64,000 bases of DNA from JBBQLG01 sp964251665 (GTDB lineage Bacteria; Bacteroidota; Bacteroidia; Cytophagales; Spirosomataceae): contig CAXUKO010000024.1 in NCBI GenBank assembly GCA_964251665.1, forward strand, positions 1-64,000. Direction: 5' to 3'. Within the stretch, counting starts at the first letter, position 1. Each line of letters opens with the position of its first letter. Below the pieces are notes generated by a model. That model saw only the letters and a program-made list of their open reading frames with translations. It ran no database searches and was not told where the DNA came from. Below, in pieces: positions 8,299 to 16,105 of this stretch. Position numbers and translations under genes: made by a program.

Positions 8299-8822
8299 TG
8301 TTGGATAACAGTGTAGCCGAAGAACAGTATGCCATTCTGTTTCCAGGCAAGCCGATACCGGCCTGGGCCTATGAGAAGATACGGTTGTTCGACGATCAGC
8401 GATACGATACCCGGACTGGCGTTGTCGAAACCGTCCCGTTCAGTCGGGTGGTCGGAACAACGCATCAGAGATATGGCAATAAGCTAACCTGGTTGCAGAT
8501 GCTCGCCTACGCGAAGAAGCGTAGTAATTTCACACCAGACCGGATTAAGGGGCTGTTAGCTTTCGATCCGTCACGACTCGATCTTGTCCGCATCGACAAG
8601 ACCGATGAGTACTATTTACGGGGTGAGGGGAATCACCGACTTACTGCCTTTAAACTGGCCGGTATCGAGTCCATTAAATGTCATGTTTACGTCGCCTTCC
8701 CAAAGGCAAAACCGGTTGAGCCGGTATTCATCGAATCAGTACAACACAATGAAAAACATAAGCAATCTATTTTTGATTTGTTCGCTCATTGGCGTGATCG
8801 CCTGTCAGAACGATTCCGTTAA
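8298..8822 (+). CDS. ParB/Srx-fold domain protein
   Basis: A 174-residue protein whose central region (YYLRGEGNHRLTAFKLAGI) matches the GxGxHR turn of ParB/sulfiredoxin-fold domains, which bind nucleotides and occur in ParB, in DNA-modification and in nuclease proteins. No HTH for DNA binding is evident, so it is probably not a classic partition ParB. Its start overlaps the stop of the exonuclease gene, and its last 74 bp overlap the lipoprotein gene in another frame. A ligase- or nuclease-like role in DNA processing is possible but unproven. Confidence 0.6.
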   Translation: MLDNSVAEEQYAILFPGKPIPAWAYEKIRLFDDQRYDTRTGVVETVPFSRVVGTTHQRYGNKLTWLQMLAYAKKRSNFTPDRIKGLLAFDPSRLDLVRIDKTDEYYLRGEGNHRLTAFKLAGIESIKCHVYVAFPKAKPVEPVFIESVQHNEKHKQSIFDLFAHWRDRLSERFR

Positions 8823-9225
8823 GCCCGATTTTCCGACGACGCGGGCCTACTATTCATTTCGAGTATTCAGGCCCACCGATCCTGGCCAGCCCCGCAACGA
8901 AGTCGGCTATGACACGCTGACCTACCGCGCCGAGGACGGTAGCACCCACATTCTGGCGAATCGAACAGTGTATTTTACGAACGACTACGACACGACCATC
9001 TACGCCAACGTCCCCGCCGACCGGGTGCTGGAGGGCTATTTGTCCGCCCGTAAAGCACAGAGCGTAACTATCGAAGTTGGCCTGATCGACAAGTCCGGCG
9101 CGAAGCAAAAGCAGGATTACCAGACAGTTGGCATCAGCAGTCAAAACCCGGCTGCACTGGTGCCTGTTCGGGTGCAGGTGCGAAAGGAAGTACCGTTGGC
9201 GGACATAACCCAAGTTAACCTTTAA
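8749..9225 (+). CDS. Predicted lipoprotein, unknown function
   Basis: A 158-residue protein starting MKNISNLFLICSLIGVIAC, a clear signal peptide with a lipobox (GVIAC) that places it at the membrane or cell surface. The mature part begins QNDSVKPDF and is beta-rich with no known motif. The start at 8749 is set by the signal peptide and overlaps the ParB-like gene by 74 bp; an earlier in-frame ATG at 8584 would add non-signal residues. It is the last gene of this plus-strand run, facing the CBASS operon. Confidence 0.65.
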   Translation: MKNISNLFLICSLIGVIACQNDSVKPDFPTTRAYYSFRVFRPTDPGQPRNEVGYDTLTYRAEDGSTHILANRTVYFTNDYDTTIYANVPADRVLEGYLSARKAQSVTIEVGLIDKSGAKQKQDYQTVGISSQNPAALVPVRVQVRKEVPLADITQVNL

Positions 9226-9287
9226 CTCGAGCGTTATTCTGTTACTGTATCTACTAACACTTCTTAAGGCGTAAATGGGTTGTGACA

Positions 9288-10163
9288 CTATTTTGCTTGA
9301 AAATGCCGCCCAAGATGCTTTTTCCACAACGTGAAGGCATCTACTGATTTGGGGGTTTTGATGGCTCGCTGTGCGTCGACGATAAATAACGACAACTGCT
9401 GCATAAAATGCACCTGATCGGCTTTGGAAATCCGGCGAAGCAGTTCATCATGAGGGTACACCGGCATGAGACACGACCACTTTTGTGATAATACTTCGCT
9501 GAGACCAGTAAGAGTCGTCAGTAACGCAATATCATCGCGGGCATCGGGCTTGAAGACGGTGCCCGCTAGCACTGTCAATGCCACCCCCTGTGGCATTCGC
9601 CGGTCGCCCGCGATATGATTACACCACGCTTTCAGGTAGCGTACCAGACGCACCAACTGGGTAATTTCTTTGCGTCCCTGCTCCTTAAACCAATCTTCAA
9701 ACTCACGTGGGTCATTTTTCGCCCAGCCCTGCCGTGTAGCTAAGTACGCCTGACCTTTGCCCGTTGGTTTTTCCAAATAATAAATAGGCAGATCAATATG
9801 AATCCGACGCGCGTATAAAACTCTAACGCACTTCTTTTTAAGTTCGGGCTGCGTCTGCGTTGAATGCCCATTGGCAAAAAAGCGGTGCACCGCTTTCATC
9901 AGGGCTTCGGGCGTAATATTGGGTTTTGGGTAAAAGCACACCCCGATATCAATGTCACACTCCTCACCGTGTTTGCGAATCAACGTACCTAACTGCTTCG
10001 AACCTTGAACCTTAAATCGCTTAAACGGATAGCTCTTTTCGGCACACTGTTTTTTGAGGTGTTCCCGCACCGCCCGGTTGGCACTGGCCAAGCTCGTGCG
10101 GGTAGTTTTGGAAATATTCAGTCCTTGATTGAATAGGAGTAACTGTTCGTGACAATTTGCCAT
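9288..10163 (-). CDS. Second CD-NTase of CBASS operon, tailless
   Basis: A 291-residue cGAS/DncV-like nucleotidyltransferase. It has the GS motif (QGSKQLGT, G54/S55), the first two catalytic Asp (ECDIDIGV, D70/D72) and the third (IHIDLPIYY, D124), so it should be active. CD-NTases make cyclic oligonucleotides after phage sensing. It begins MANCH like the other CD-NTase of this operon, so the two are paralogues. It ends right after the core (KHLGRHFQAK) and lacks the roughly 50-residue C-terminal tail of its partner, which is the part E2-like proteins normally modify. It is the last gene, 3 bp after the E2-like gene. Confidence 0.85.
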   Translation of the reverse strand: MANCHEQLLLFNQGLNISKTTRTSLASANRAVREHLKKQCAEKSYPFKRFKVQGSKQLGTLIRKHGEECDIDIGVCFYPKPNITPEALMKAVHRFFANGHSTQTQPELKKKCVRVLYARRIHIDLPIYYLEKPTGKGQAYLATRQGWAKNDPREFEDWFKEQGRKEITQLVRLVRYLKAWCNHIAGDRRMPQGVALTVLAGTVFKPDARDDIALLTTLTGLSEVLSQKWSCLMPVYPHDELLRRISKADQVHFMQQLSLFIVDAQRAIKTPKSVDAFTLWKKHLGRHFQAK

Positions 10164-10166
10164 TGC

Positions 10167-10604
10167 TTACGTACTGGAGCTTGGCCCATGCGGGTAACTC
10201 TTACCCAGCCAAACGCCGTATAAATTATATAACTCGTAAAAAACCAGCCACTCCGCCGTCCACGGAATGAACGTATCGCATAGATGGTGGGTATCCCGCC
10301 ACGGCGTTTCAACCGGGTGGTACAAACACAGATGGCCTTGCGGGTAGATATGAATATCCGCCGAGGGCTGAATGTCTGGCTCTAATATATACACCTTAGG
10401 CACACCCCACACTGGATACACTAACTTCAGTTGATACATAATCGAATGCCGCGTTGGCTGAATGCATCCAGTGCAGGTTAGCGTGTCGGTGCGTCGGCCA
10501 ACAGTGTTACAGCGAAACGCCGGAAACCGCCGTTCGAGCATTGCCTTTTCCACTGTCAGCTTCTGCCAATCCGACACGCGCCCGTTGATGAATCTATTCG
10601 CCAT
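10167..10604 (-). CDS. E2-like CBASS accessory protein (short type II)
   Basis: A 145-residue protein with a minimal ubiquitin-conjugating-like core: SADIHIYPQGHLCLYHP holds a His (H85) and the probable catalytic Cys (C93), followed by the Trp-rich tail WTAEWLVFYELYNLYGVWLG typical of stand-alone E2 proteins in short type II CBASS. Such proteins attach to, or activate, the CD-NTase through its C-terminus, without the E1 and JAB domains of full systems. The gene overlaps the end of the first CD-NTase gene by 11 bp and precedes the second by 3 bp. No E1 or JAB gene is present. Assignment rests on these motifs plus context. Confidence 0.8.
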   Translation of the reverse strand: MANRFINGRVSDWQKLTVEKAMLERRFPAFRCNTVGRRTDTLTCTGCIQPTRHSIMYQLKLVYPVWGVPKVYILEPDIQPSADIHIYPQGHLCLYHPVETPWRDTHHLCDTFIPWTAEWLVFYELYNLYGVWLGKSYPHGPSSST

Positions 10605-11619
10605 AGAAACTGTGACTTCGGTTTTGGGTGTTGCCCGCCGACGTGTTCGTTATCGTACCGGTGGGAGTTGTATAGGCGTTGCTACTCAGTACGTACCCAG
10701 CCTGCGCGAGCAATGCACGCTCGCGCGCATCGACGTCTGCATCTTCACCTAACGGGAACCGGCTACCGAGATGCTTACGCCACAGTTTACTGGCGGCAAG
10801 CTGATTGTTCTCGTCAACTGCTTTTTTTGCGTTCTCCACAAAGAGGTCAAGCTCAGCCAAAAAGTCGTCGCGTTGTTTGTCGGTGAAGCTGGCCAGCAAA
10901 TCGTCCTGGGGCGTTACGGGCATGTAGCAGGTGAACGATACTTTCAACTGGTCTCGAATAGCTTTGAGCGTGTAGTACATCGCTTTATCATCGCGGTCGT
11001 CAAGCACTCGGTGTTTCACAACTAATACTGTTAGGGCTACGCCTTTGGGCATTTTGAGTGATTTCCGGTTATGGTCCGACCATGCTTTCTGGTAGCGGAT
11101 CAGTCGCACTACCTGCGCCTTGCCATCTTTCCCCTTCTGATACCACTCCCAGAACTTTTTAGGGTCGCTGCTGAACCAGCCTTCGTTCTTCACCGCTAGA
11201 CAAGGCGAGTCGTCTCCTTCCGAAGCATCGCGATAATACACTGGTAGGTCAATGTGGTAGTCGCCTTTGTATGTAACCCGCACGCACTTGCGTTTGTGTT
11301 CGGGCAGGGTACTAGTAGCGTCTTTCACGGCATCAAGTACCCATTCTTGCATCGTCGTGGCTGATACGCTGGGCTTAGGAAAGAAATACACGCCATTATC
11401 CATGTCGCAGGTATCCTCTTCGGTGCGGATGACCGTCCCCATCTTGTACGACCCCTGAATGTAGAAACGTGGTTTGTATTCGGGATGGTGCTCAGCAAAG
11501 TGCTTTTTAATGGACTTTCGCAGGTCATCGCGGGACGTACACATCCGGTCTTTCTTAGTGCCAGTAAGTTTCAGTTCGTTGTCGTTGAACGTCGTGAACA
11601 GGGGATGACAGTTAGCCAT
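10594..11619 (-). CDS. First CD-NTase (cGAS/DncV-like) of CBASS operon
   Basis: A 341-residue nucleotidyltransferase with QGSYKMGT (G56/S57), TCDMDNGV (D72/D74) and YHIDLPVYY (D124), so the full catalytic triad is present. It should synthesise a cyclic di- or trinucleotide that activates the phospholipase encoded 14 bp upstream. After the core (LWRKHLGSRF) comes a flexible tail of about 50 residues, rich in Thr/Asn/Ser and ending SHSFYGE. Such tails are the sites that E2-like partners join to other molecules. The terminal residue is Glu rather than Gly, with Gly just before it. The product nucleotide cannot be told from sequence alone. Confidence 0.88.
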   Translation of the reverse strand: MANCHPLFTTFNDNELKLTGTKKDRMCTSRDDLRKSIKKHFAEHHPEYKPRFYIQGSYKMGTVIRTEEDTCDMDNGVYFFPKPSVSATTMQEWVLDAVKDATSTLPEHKRKCVRVTYKGDYHIDLPVYYRDASEGDDSPCLAVKNEGWFSSDPKKFWEWYQKGKDGKAQVVRLIRYQKAWSDHNRKSLKMPKGVALTVLVVKHRVLDDRDDKAMYYTLKAIRDQLKVSFTCYMPVTPQDDLLASFTDKQRDDFLAELDLFVENAKKAVDENNQLAASKLWRKHLGSRFPLGEDADVDARERALLAQAGYVLSSNAYTTPTGTITNTSAGNTQNRSHSFYGE

Positions 11620-11633
11620 TAGTCTTTGTTGTT

Positions 11634-12674
11634 CTAAAGTGAATGATAAGGCTCGAAAGCTATTTTAGGCGTATCAAAGAATTGAGCGATTAGCCTGTTA
11701 CGCTTTTCTCTGATAACAGGAGCGACCTTTTTTTCCAAACAGTCAAGTTTTTCGGGTTCGGTAGAATCTAACTCGACAACTTCATCTCGCGATAGCGCAA
11801 TCTGTATTCTTTCATAAGTAAATCGGCACTCGGCATTATCAGCTACTCCGTGACATAGAAACTTTACAGTGTCCTCTACATGACGCGATTGGGCCTGTCC
11901 TACAATATCCACAATGCGAGTAGCCCAATAACCTAAGCCCCAGCGCCGTTGCTCACTCGAATCTGTGAAAGGTGTTGTGCCGGTACCCAATGAAAGCACT
12001 CTGAGATTTTCGATCGGTATCTTCAACGTTTGAACAGCTTCGATTATACCGATCAATGTGGGGTTATTGGCATAAATGCCCCCATCTACCTGATTTGTGA
12101 TTGAAATTTTGGTTGAACGTTCTGGTACGCTGTATTTACCAGAAAACGGAGGGAAAAAGGTTGGTGCAGCACTGGTTGATAAAGCAACTTGATAGGCTGG
12201 TATTAAATAATCTGAATCCAGTTTTTGATGATGACTTGTCTTATATACGACAGCCTTACCTTCTTGAAGACTAAAAGCCGGGATGCACAACCGAGTTTTG
12301 GCTTTTCCCAAACGGGTGTCGCCGAATGCTTCCTGAAGTGCCTGACTTAGCCCTTCATTAGAATGTTTCGGTTGCCACAAACGCTTATGAAGACCTTTCG
12401 GCCTTCCAAAGATCAGGCCTGCTTTGCTTTTGTAGAAGTCTAAAATACCTTCTGCCGACATCCCTAACCCCAGCCCAATAGCGATGATACCGCCCGTGGA
12501 CGTGCCGCAAATCAGGTCGAAATAATCACAAAGTCGTACCGGTGCCCCCTGTTGGCGACTAACTTCAGATTCCAGATCACACAGAAACCGGGCTGGGATA
12601 ATACCTCGAATGCCTCCTCCATCAATAGAAAGAATGCGAAACGATGTGGAATTATTGCTGCTATCTACACTCAT
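11634..12674 (-). CDS. capV: CapV-type patatin-like phospholipase, CBASS effector
   Basis: A 346-residue patatin-like phospholipase. It has the oxyanion loop DGGGIRG (19-24), the nucleophile elbow GTSTG (Ser59) and the catalytic Asp in VDGGIYANNP (D197), forming a Ser-Asp dyad. In CBASS the effector binds the cyclic nucleotide and degrades membrane phospholipids, killing the infected cell before phage release. It is the first gene of the operon, with only 14 bp to the first CD-NTase, an arrangement usual for capV-led systems. A TAnnTTTG box lies 77 bp upstream of the start. No signal peptide or membrane helix is seen, so it acts from the cytoplasm. Confidence 0.9.
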   Translation of the reverse strand: MSVDSSNNSTSFRILSIDGGGIRGIIPARFLCDLESEVSRQQGAPVRLCDYFDLICGTSTGGIIAIGLGLGMSAEGILDFYKSKAGLIFGRPKGLHKRLWQPKHSNEGLSQALQEAFGDTRLGKAKTRLCIPAFSLQEGKAVVYKTSHHQKLDSDYLIPAYQVALSTSAAPTFFPPFSGKYSVPERSTKISITNQVDGGIYANNPTLIGIIEAVQTLKIPIENLRVLSLGTGTTPFTDSSEQRRWGLGYWATRIVDIVGQAQSRHVEDTVKFLCHGVADNAECRFTYERIQIALSRDEVVELDSTEPEKLDCLEKKVAPVIREKRNRLIAQFFDTPKIAFEPYHSL

Positions 12675-12750
12675 AGGCTACGTAAGACTTACCTGCACTT
12701 TATAATAGCAATAATAAAGAAAATATGTTTAATTCGCAACTTTGACGTAA

Positions 12751-12758
12751 CAAACGTA
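12751..12758 (-). promoter_or_regulatory. Candidate -7 box of the CBASS operon
   Basis: On the minus strand TACGTTTG matches the Bacteroidota -7 consensus TAnnTTTG, 77 bp before the capV start. No clear TTG lies at the -33 distance, so support is partial. The 120-bp gap is shared with the divergent MqsR-like gene. Confidence 0.35.
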
Positions 12759-12795
12759 AGTTCGCATCGTTATATCCATATGATGCCCCCGTAAC

Positions 12796-13143
12796 ATGGT
12801 AGCACCTGATGAGGTGAGTCGGTTTCTGGCCGACTTTAAGGCGAAGCTTGACGTTTATGACGTTGTGTATTTGAGTCGGGAGAAAAACTTGCAGGCATTG
12901 GCCGACTTAGATATTCGGCCTTTCGAGCGCACCGCCTATCTGCGAAGCATAGCAGTTGAACAATATTACCGGGGACCACACCCCGATCAGGCAGGCATCA
13001 GCGACTTGTGGGAGTTCGGTGTTCAGATGAAAGGCAAAGAGGTTTACATAAAAATTCAGTTGGGCTCGCCCAATCGATCAACGATATGCATTTCGTTCCA
13101 CATAGCCGAATTTCCCATGACATATCCCTACAAATCAATATGA
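12796..13143 (+). CDS. MqsR-like toxin (RelE-superfamily mRNA interferase)
   Basis: A 115-residue protein matching MqsR-type toxins in length and pattern: a central helical region (TAYLRSIAVEQYYRGPHPD), then DLWEFGVQMKGKEVYIKIQL and the last strand TICISFHIAEF. Tyr84 and Lys86 fall where MqsR toxins carry catalytic residues. MqsR cleaves mRNA free of ribosomes and causes dormancy. The stop overlaps the next ATG (ATGA at 13140-13143), so the toxin comes first and the antitoxin is coupled, the same gene order as mqsRA. The resemblance is clear but not close, so exact cleavage specificity is unknown. Confidence 0.75.
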   Translation: MVAPDEVSRFLADFKAKLDVYDVVYLSREKNLQALADLDIRPFERTAYLRSIAVEQYYRGPHPDQAGISDLWEFGVQMKGKEVYIKIQLGSPNRSTICISFHIAEFPMTYPYKSI

Positions 13144-14147
13144 CCAGTCCGTTCACCGACGGAGAAGTAATTAAAAAAAACAGCATTCAGACCCTCGCCT
13201 ATCGGTCGCAGACGTTTTCGGTTTACGCGCATTATTACGAATGCGTTGATACCGGCGAAACCTTCACGACTGAAGAACTGGATACGCTGAATCTTCTCCA
13301 GTTGCACAATCAGTATCGCGAGCGAAATCACATTCTCTTCCCTGAGCAAATTAGAGCACTACGTGAGCGGTATGGCGTGAGCCAACGTACCATGTCCACA
13401 CTTATGGGGTTTGGTATCAATCAGTACCGCAGCTACGAGGAGGGAGAAATTCCGAGCCTGTCGAACGCCAAGCTCATTAGCCTGGTACGTGACCCGCGTA
13501 ATTTCCGGGAGTTAGTGCTCGAACGAAAAGATGAGTTAAAGGAGCGGGAATTACTTGACCTGCTACGTAGGGTTGATGAGATACTGCTTCCACAAGCTGA
13601 CTCGGTTCACGACGTGTTAACGGCCATTTGGCACCCGACCGACGGACCGAATCAGTACACCGGCTACCGGGTTCCCAATTTTGAGAAATTCGCGCAGATG
13701 GTGCTGTTCTTCTTCGACAAGATACCGCATCTCTATACAGTACGGCTGAACAAGCTACTTTTTTATGCCGATTTTGGGCATTATAAGCAAACGGGCTTCT
13801 CTATCTCCGGGATACGCTATTGTGCCATTCCTAAAGGTCCTGTACCGGACGAGTATCGTATTCTAAATGACCTGTTGGTTCAGCAGGAATATCTTGAGCA
13901 GGGCTATACGGAATGGAAAGAAGATATTGTGGAGACATACCAGCCTCACCACGCTCGACAGGTAGATACCACTGTATTTACCCATAGTGAGTTGACCATA
14001 TTGTCATTGACTGCCCAAACATTTCGTTATGTGAAAACCACTGACCTGATTGAGCGTAGTCACCAAGAAACAGGTTGGATTGCCAATGAAGCTACAAAAC
14101 AAGCTATCAGCTATCAGCAATACGGTTTTTTGCTTAGGGGACTGTAA
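13140..14147 (+). CDS. HTH-Panacea (DUF4065) antitoxin, MqsA-like
   Basis: A 335-residue protein. Residues about 68-105 are an HTH (FPEQIRALRERYGVSQRTMS and the helix after it) like the DNA-binding part of MqsA. Residues about 175-330 are a Panacea/SocA-type domain (RLNKLLFYADFGHYKQTG, IPKGPVPDEY). Panacea domains neutralise many unrelated toxins. The start at 13140 is fixed by the ATGA overlap with the toxin; the in-frame ATG at 13008 would lie inside the toxin gene. The N-terminal zinc-finger-like part of MqsA is reduced (ECVDTGE, one Cys). It probably autoregulates the pair and is followed by a strong terminator. Confidence 0.8.
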   Translation: MTSPFTDGEVIKKNSIQTLAYRSQTFSVYAHYYECVDTGETFTTEELDTLNLLQLHNQYRERNHILFPEQIRALRERYGVSQRTMSTLMGFGINQYRSYEEGEIPSLSNAKLISLVRDPRNFRELVLERKDELKERELLDLLRRVDEILLPQADSVHDVLTAIWHPTDGPNQYTGYRVPNFEKFAQMVLFFFDKIPHLYTVRLNKLLFYADFGHYKQTGFSISGIRYCAIPKGPVPDEYRILNDLLVQQEYLEQGYTEWKEDIVETYQPHHARQVDTTVFTHSELTILSLTAQTFRYVKTTDLIERSHQETGWIANEATKQAISYQQYGFLLRGL

Positions 14148-14167
14148 ATGCCATGTACTGCTCAGAC

Positions 14168-14203
14168 AACAAAAAAGACTGCTTGGATGCAGTCTTTTTT
14201 GTT
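14168..14203. terminator. Bidirectional rho-independent terminator
   Basis: A perfect 15-bp stem (AACAAAAAAGACTGC and its complement) with a 6-base loop, A-rich on one side and T-rich on the other. It lies between the convergent antitoxin gene and the end of the tra operon, so it can stop transcription both ways. Confidence 0.9.
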
Positions 14204-14217
14204 ATTAGCCTTGCGCA

Positions 14218-14886
14218 TCATCGACTATATGTCAACCCCAACCGCCATTGGTCTTTCTCATACACCAGCGGCTGATACCGTTTTTCTTCCCTTCCATTCT
14301 CAAACCGCACGGCCAGTTCGACTAACACCGAATCGGGTGTAATTTCGCGGAGGTTAACCGCTTCAGCACCGGTGATGCTGCCCCCTCGTGTGGCGGCTTG
14401 CATAGAGAGTGGTAATAGACCCGGCATCTGCCGTACTTCACGACGAAATGCCTGTGATAAGTATGGGTGCAGATTAGTACTATTGTTCCGGGCGTACTGG
14501 TTGGCCATGTAGTAGGCTTCCTCCGCCATCCGTTCTGCCTTCCAATTTTTACCCTGATAAAACGTCTTGAACAAAATGATGACCAGTAGTGCCCCTAGCA
14601 GACCGCCAATTGTCTGCCAGGGATACTTTGCGACGTAGGCCGATACATTTGCCGAAAGGAGTTGCGCCGGTCTCAACGTTGCATCGTCTCCAGTTTTTGG
14701 AGTTATAGTCGGCCGCTCGGCAGTGCTACGACGGTTGTAATCTTCAGCACCACCGGAAGCGGTTGGGCGTTCTGCTGTTTTTGTTTGCTGACCAGCCTGG
14801 CGCGTTTTGGCTGAACCATTCTTAGGGTTGTGCGTTTTGCCGTTCGGACTGATCGGCGGGAATCGCTCGTTTGTATGTTCGCTCAT
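14218..14886 (-). CDS. Membrane-anchored transfer-operon protein, unknown
   Basis: A 222-residue protein with a polar, low-complexity N-terminus, one membrane helix (IGGLLGALLVIILFKTFYQG) near residues 91-110, and a folded C-terminal domain of about 110 residues (AEEAYYMANQYARNN to WRLGLTYSR). The layout recalls bitopic VirB8-like secretion components with a periplasmic NTF2-like fold, but a separate TraK-like gene fills that role. It is the last gene of the conjugation operon and starts 1 bp after the preceding stop. A role in the mating-pair machine is inferred from position only. Confidence 0.6.
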   Translation of the reverse strand: MSEHTNERFPPISPNGKTHNPKNGSAKTRQAGQQTKTAERPTASGGAEDYNRRSTAERPTITPKTGDDATLRPAQLLSANVSAYVAKYPWQTIGGLLGALLVIILFKTFYQGKNWKAERMAEEAYYMANQYARNNSTNLHPYLSQAFRREVRQMPGLLPLSMQAATRGGSITGAEAVNLREITPDSVLVELAVRFENGREEKRYQPLVYEKDQWRLGLTYSR

Positions 14887-14887
14887 G

Positions 14888-16105
14888 TTACAGGGAGAGG
14901 TCTAAGTACCGGTATGATTCCTGCATGTACGACCGCGCCCGTTTCATCTCCAGTACCTGTTGGAGGGGTGTTTTCTCCAATGCATCTTCCATCAGCTTGT
15001 CACCCTTCTGCCGGTATTCGACCGATTGCGAAGCCATGTCCATTGCCGCTTTTTGCAAGGATGCCCGTTCGCCGGTCGTCAGGCGTAAGCCACGGGGAGC
15101 ATTCTGGTCGCTGAAGTAACCCATGTCCGGGTTGGCCGGGTCCATCATAGCCGGAATCTGAAACGCCCCGTCCATATTGGACAGGAAACTTTGTGCGTCG
15201 TTGTTCACCTGATCCAGCATGGTCTGAAGCTGACTGGATAACTCGCTGGGTAAACTGCTCAGGTCGCCCAGCGACATCAGATCGAAGCCAGAGCCGATGT
15301 TGGGCGGATCGCTGATAAGTTGCTGAATGCTCGACTGTGACATACGCTGCAAAATCGTTTGCCGCAGTCGTCGGGCGATGTCGATGGCCGTGCCGTTCTG
15401 CTCATCAAGTAAAGCGTTGTTCAAAACCACCGACTGTGCGTAGAGTTCGTCGGCCAACTTATAGTACAACAGTGATTGCACGATCTTCTTTTTCTGCGCG
15501 GCCGTCTGAAATTGCAACAGGTGCTGGGCTTCCTCACCACGCGCTGCACCGAGGTCGGTCAGGTTAGCGGGTTGCCGGGTATCCAGACCCGTCTTGCCAA
15601 AAAACATACTGTAAATCTGGCCACCGTTGTTTTGAGCCAGCGGATAATTCCGGTCGGCACCATCGGTAATCTGCTTTTCCAACTGGGTCAGGAATCGGGC
15701 TGGTACGTAACCGCTCAGATACTGGTTCACCTCCTGCTGAATCTGATTGAAGACTACCAAATCATTAAACTTGATTTGCCCATCCTGCGATTTGATGGCC
15801 TTCAGTTCGGATACCGAGCGCATCAACTCTTCGACGCTCCGGGCAATCTCCAACTGAGCCTGCGTATAGAGTTCGCTACCCTGGGTGCTTTCGTCGATTC
15901 GGGCCAGCTTCGCCAACTCCTTTTTGTTCTTATCCAGAATCTTCTTGAGTTCGAGTAACCGGGCTTTAGCGTACGGGTCTTTACCACCTCCTCCGAGACC
16001 CAGCAGGGACAGCCCCAGATTGACGATGGTTTCCATTTGGCTGTTACCTGGCATCGGCACAATCAGTAAACCGGCCAACAGGCATAAAACGATAGACTTT
16101 CTCAT
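14888..16105 (-). CDS. Exported coiled-coil protein, VirB5/TrbJ-like candidate
   Basis: A 405-residue protein with a signal peptide (MRKSIVLCLLAGLLIVPMPG) and a long helical mature part (LLELKKILDKNKKELAKLA; VNQYLSGYVPARF). Exported coiled-coil proteins next to TraM are typical of VirB5/TrbJ-like pilus-tip or channel subunits. The start overlaps the TraM stop (ATGA), showing tight coupling. The sequence is too divergent for me to name the family, so the VirB5 role is an inference from topology and position. Confidence 0.6.
   Translation of the reverse strand: MRKSIVLCLLAGLLIVPMPGNSQMETIVNLGLSLLGLGGGGKDPYAKARLLELKKILDKNKKELAKLARIDESTQGSELYTQAQLEIARSVEELMRSVSELKAIKSQDGQIKFNDLVVFNQIQQEVNQYLSGYVPARFLTQLEKQITDGADRNYPLAQNNGGQIYSMFFGKTGLDTRQPANLTDLGAARGEEAQHLLQFQTAAQKKKIVQSLLYYKLADELYAQSVVLNNALLDEQNGTAIDIARRLRQTILQRMSQSSIQQLISDPPNIGSGFDLMSLGDLSSLPSELSSQLQTMLDQVNNDAQSFLSNMDGAFQIPAMMDPANPDMGYFSDQNAPRGLRLTTGERASLQKAAMDMASQSVEYRQKGDKLMEDALEKTPLQQVLEMKRARSYMQESYRYLDLSL

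Noticed and set aside
8298..8822. The ParB-like protein as the partition partner of the ParA gene
   Set aside because: It lacks an HTH DNA-binding region and is 16 kb away in another operon; the small gene next to the ParA gene is a better candidate.
15476..15958. A 160-residue plus-strand frame inside the tra operon
   Set aside because: It is opposite the exported coiled-coil gene, has no start signal or motif, and fits antisense shadow coding.
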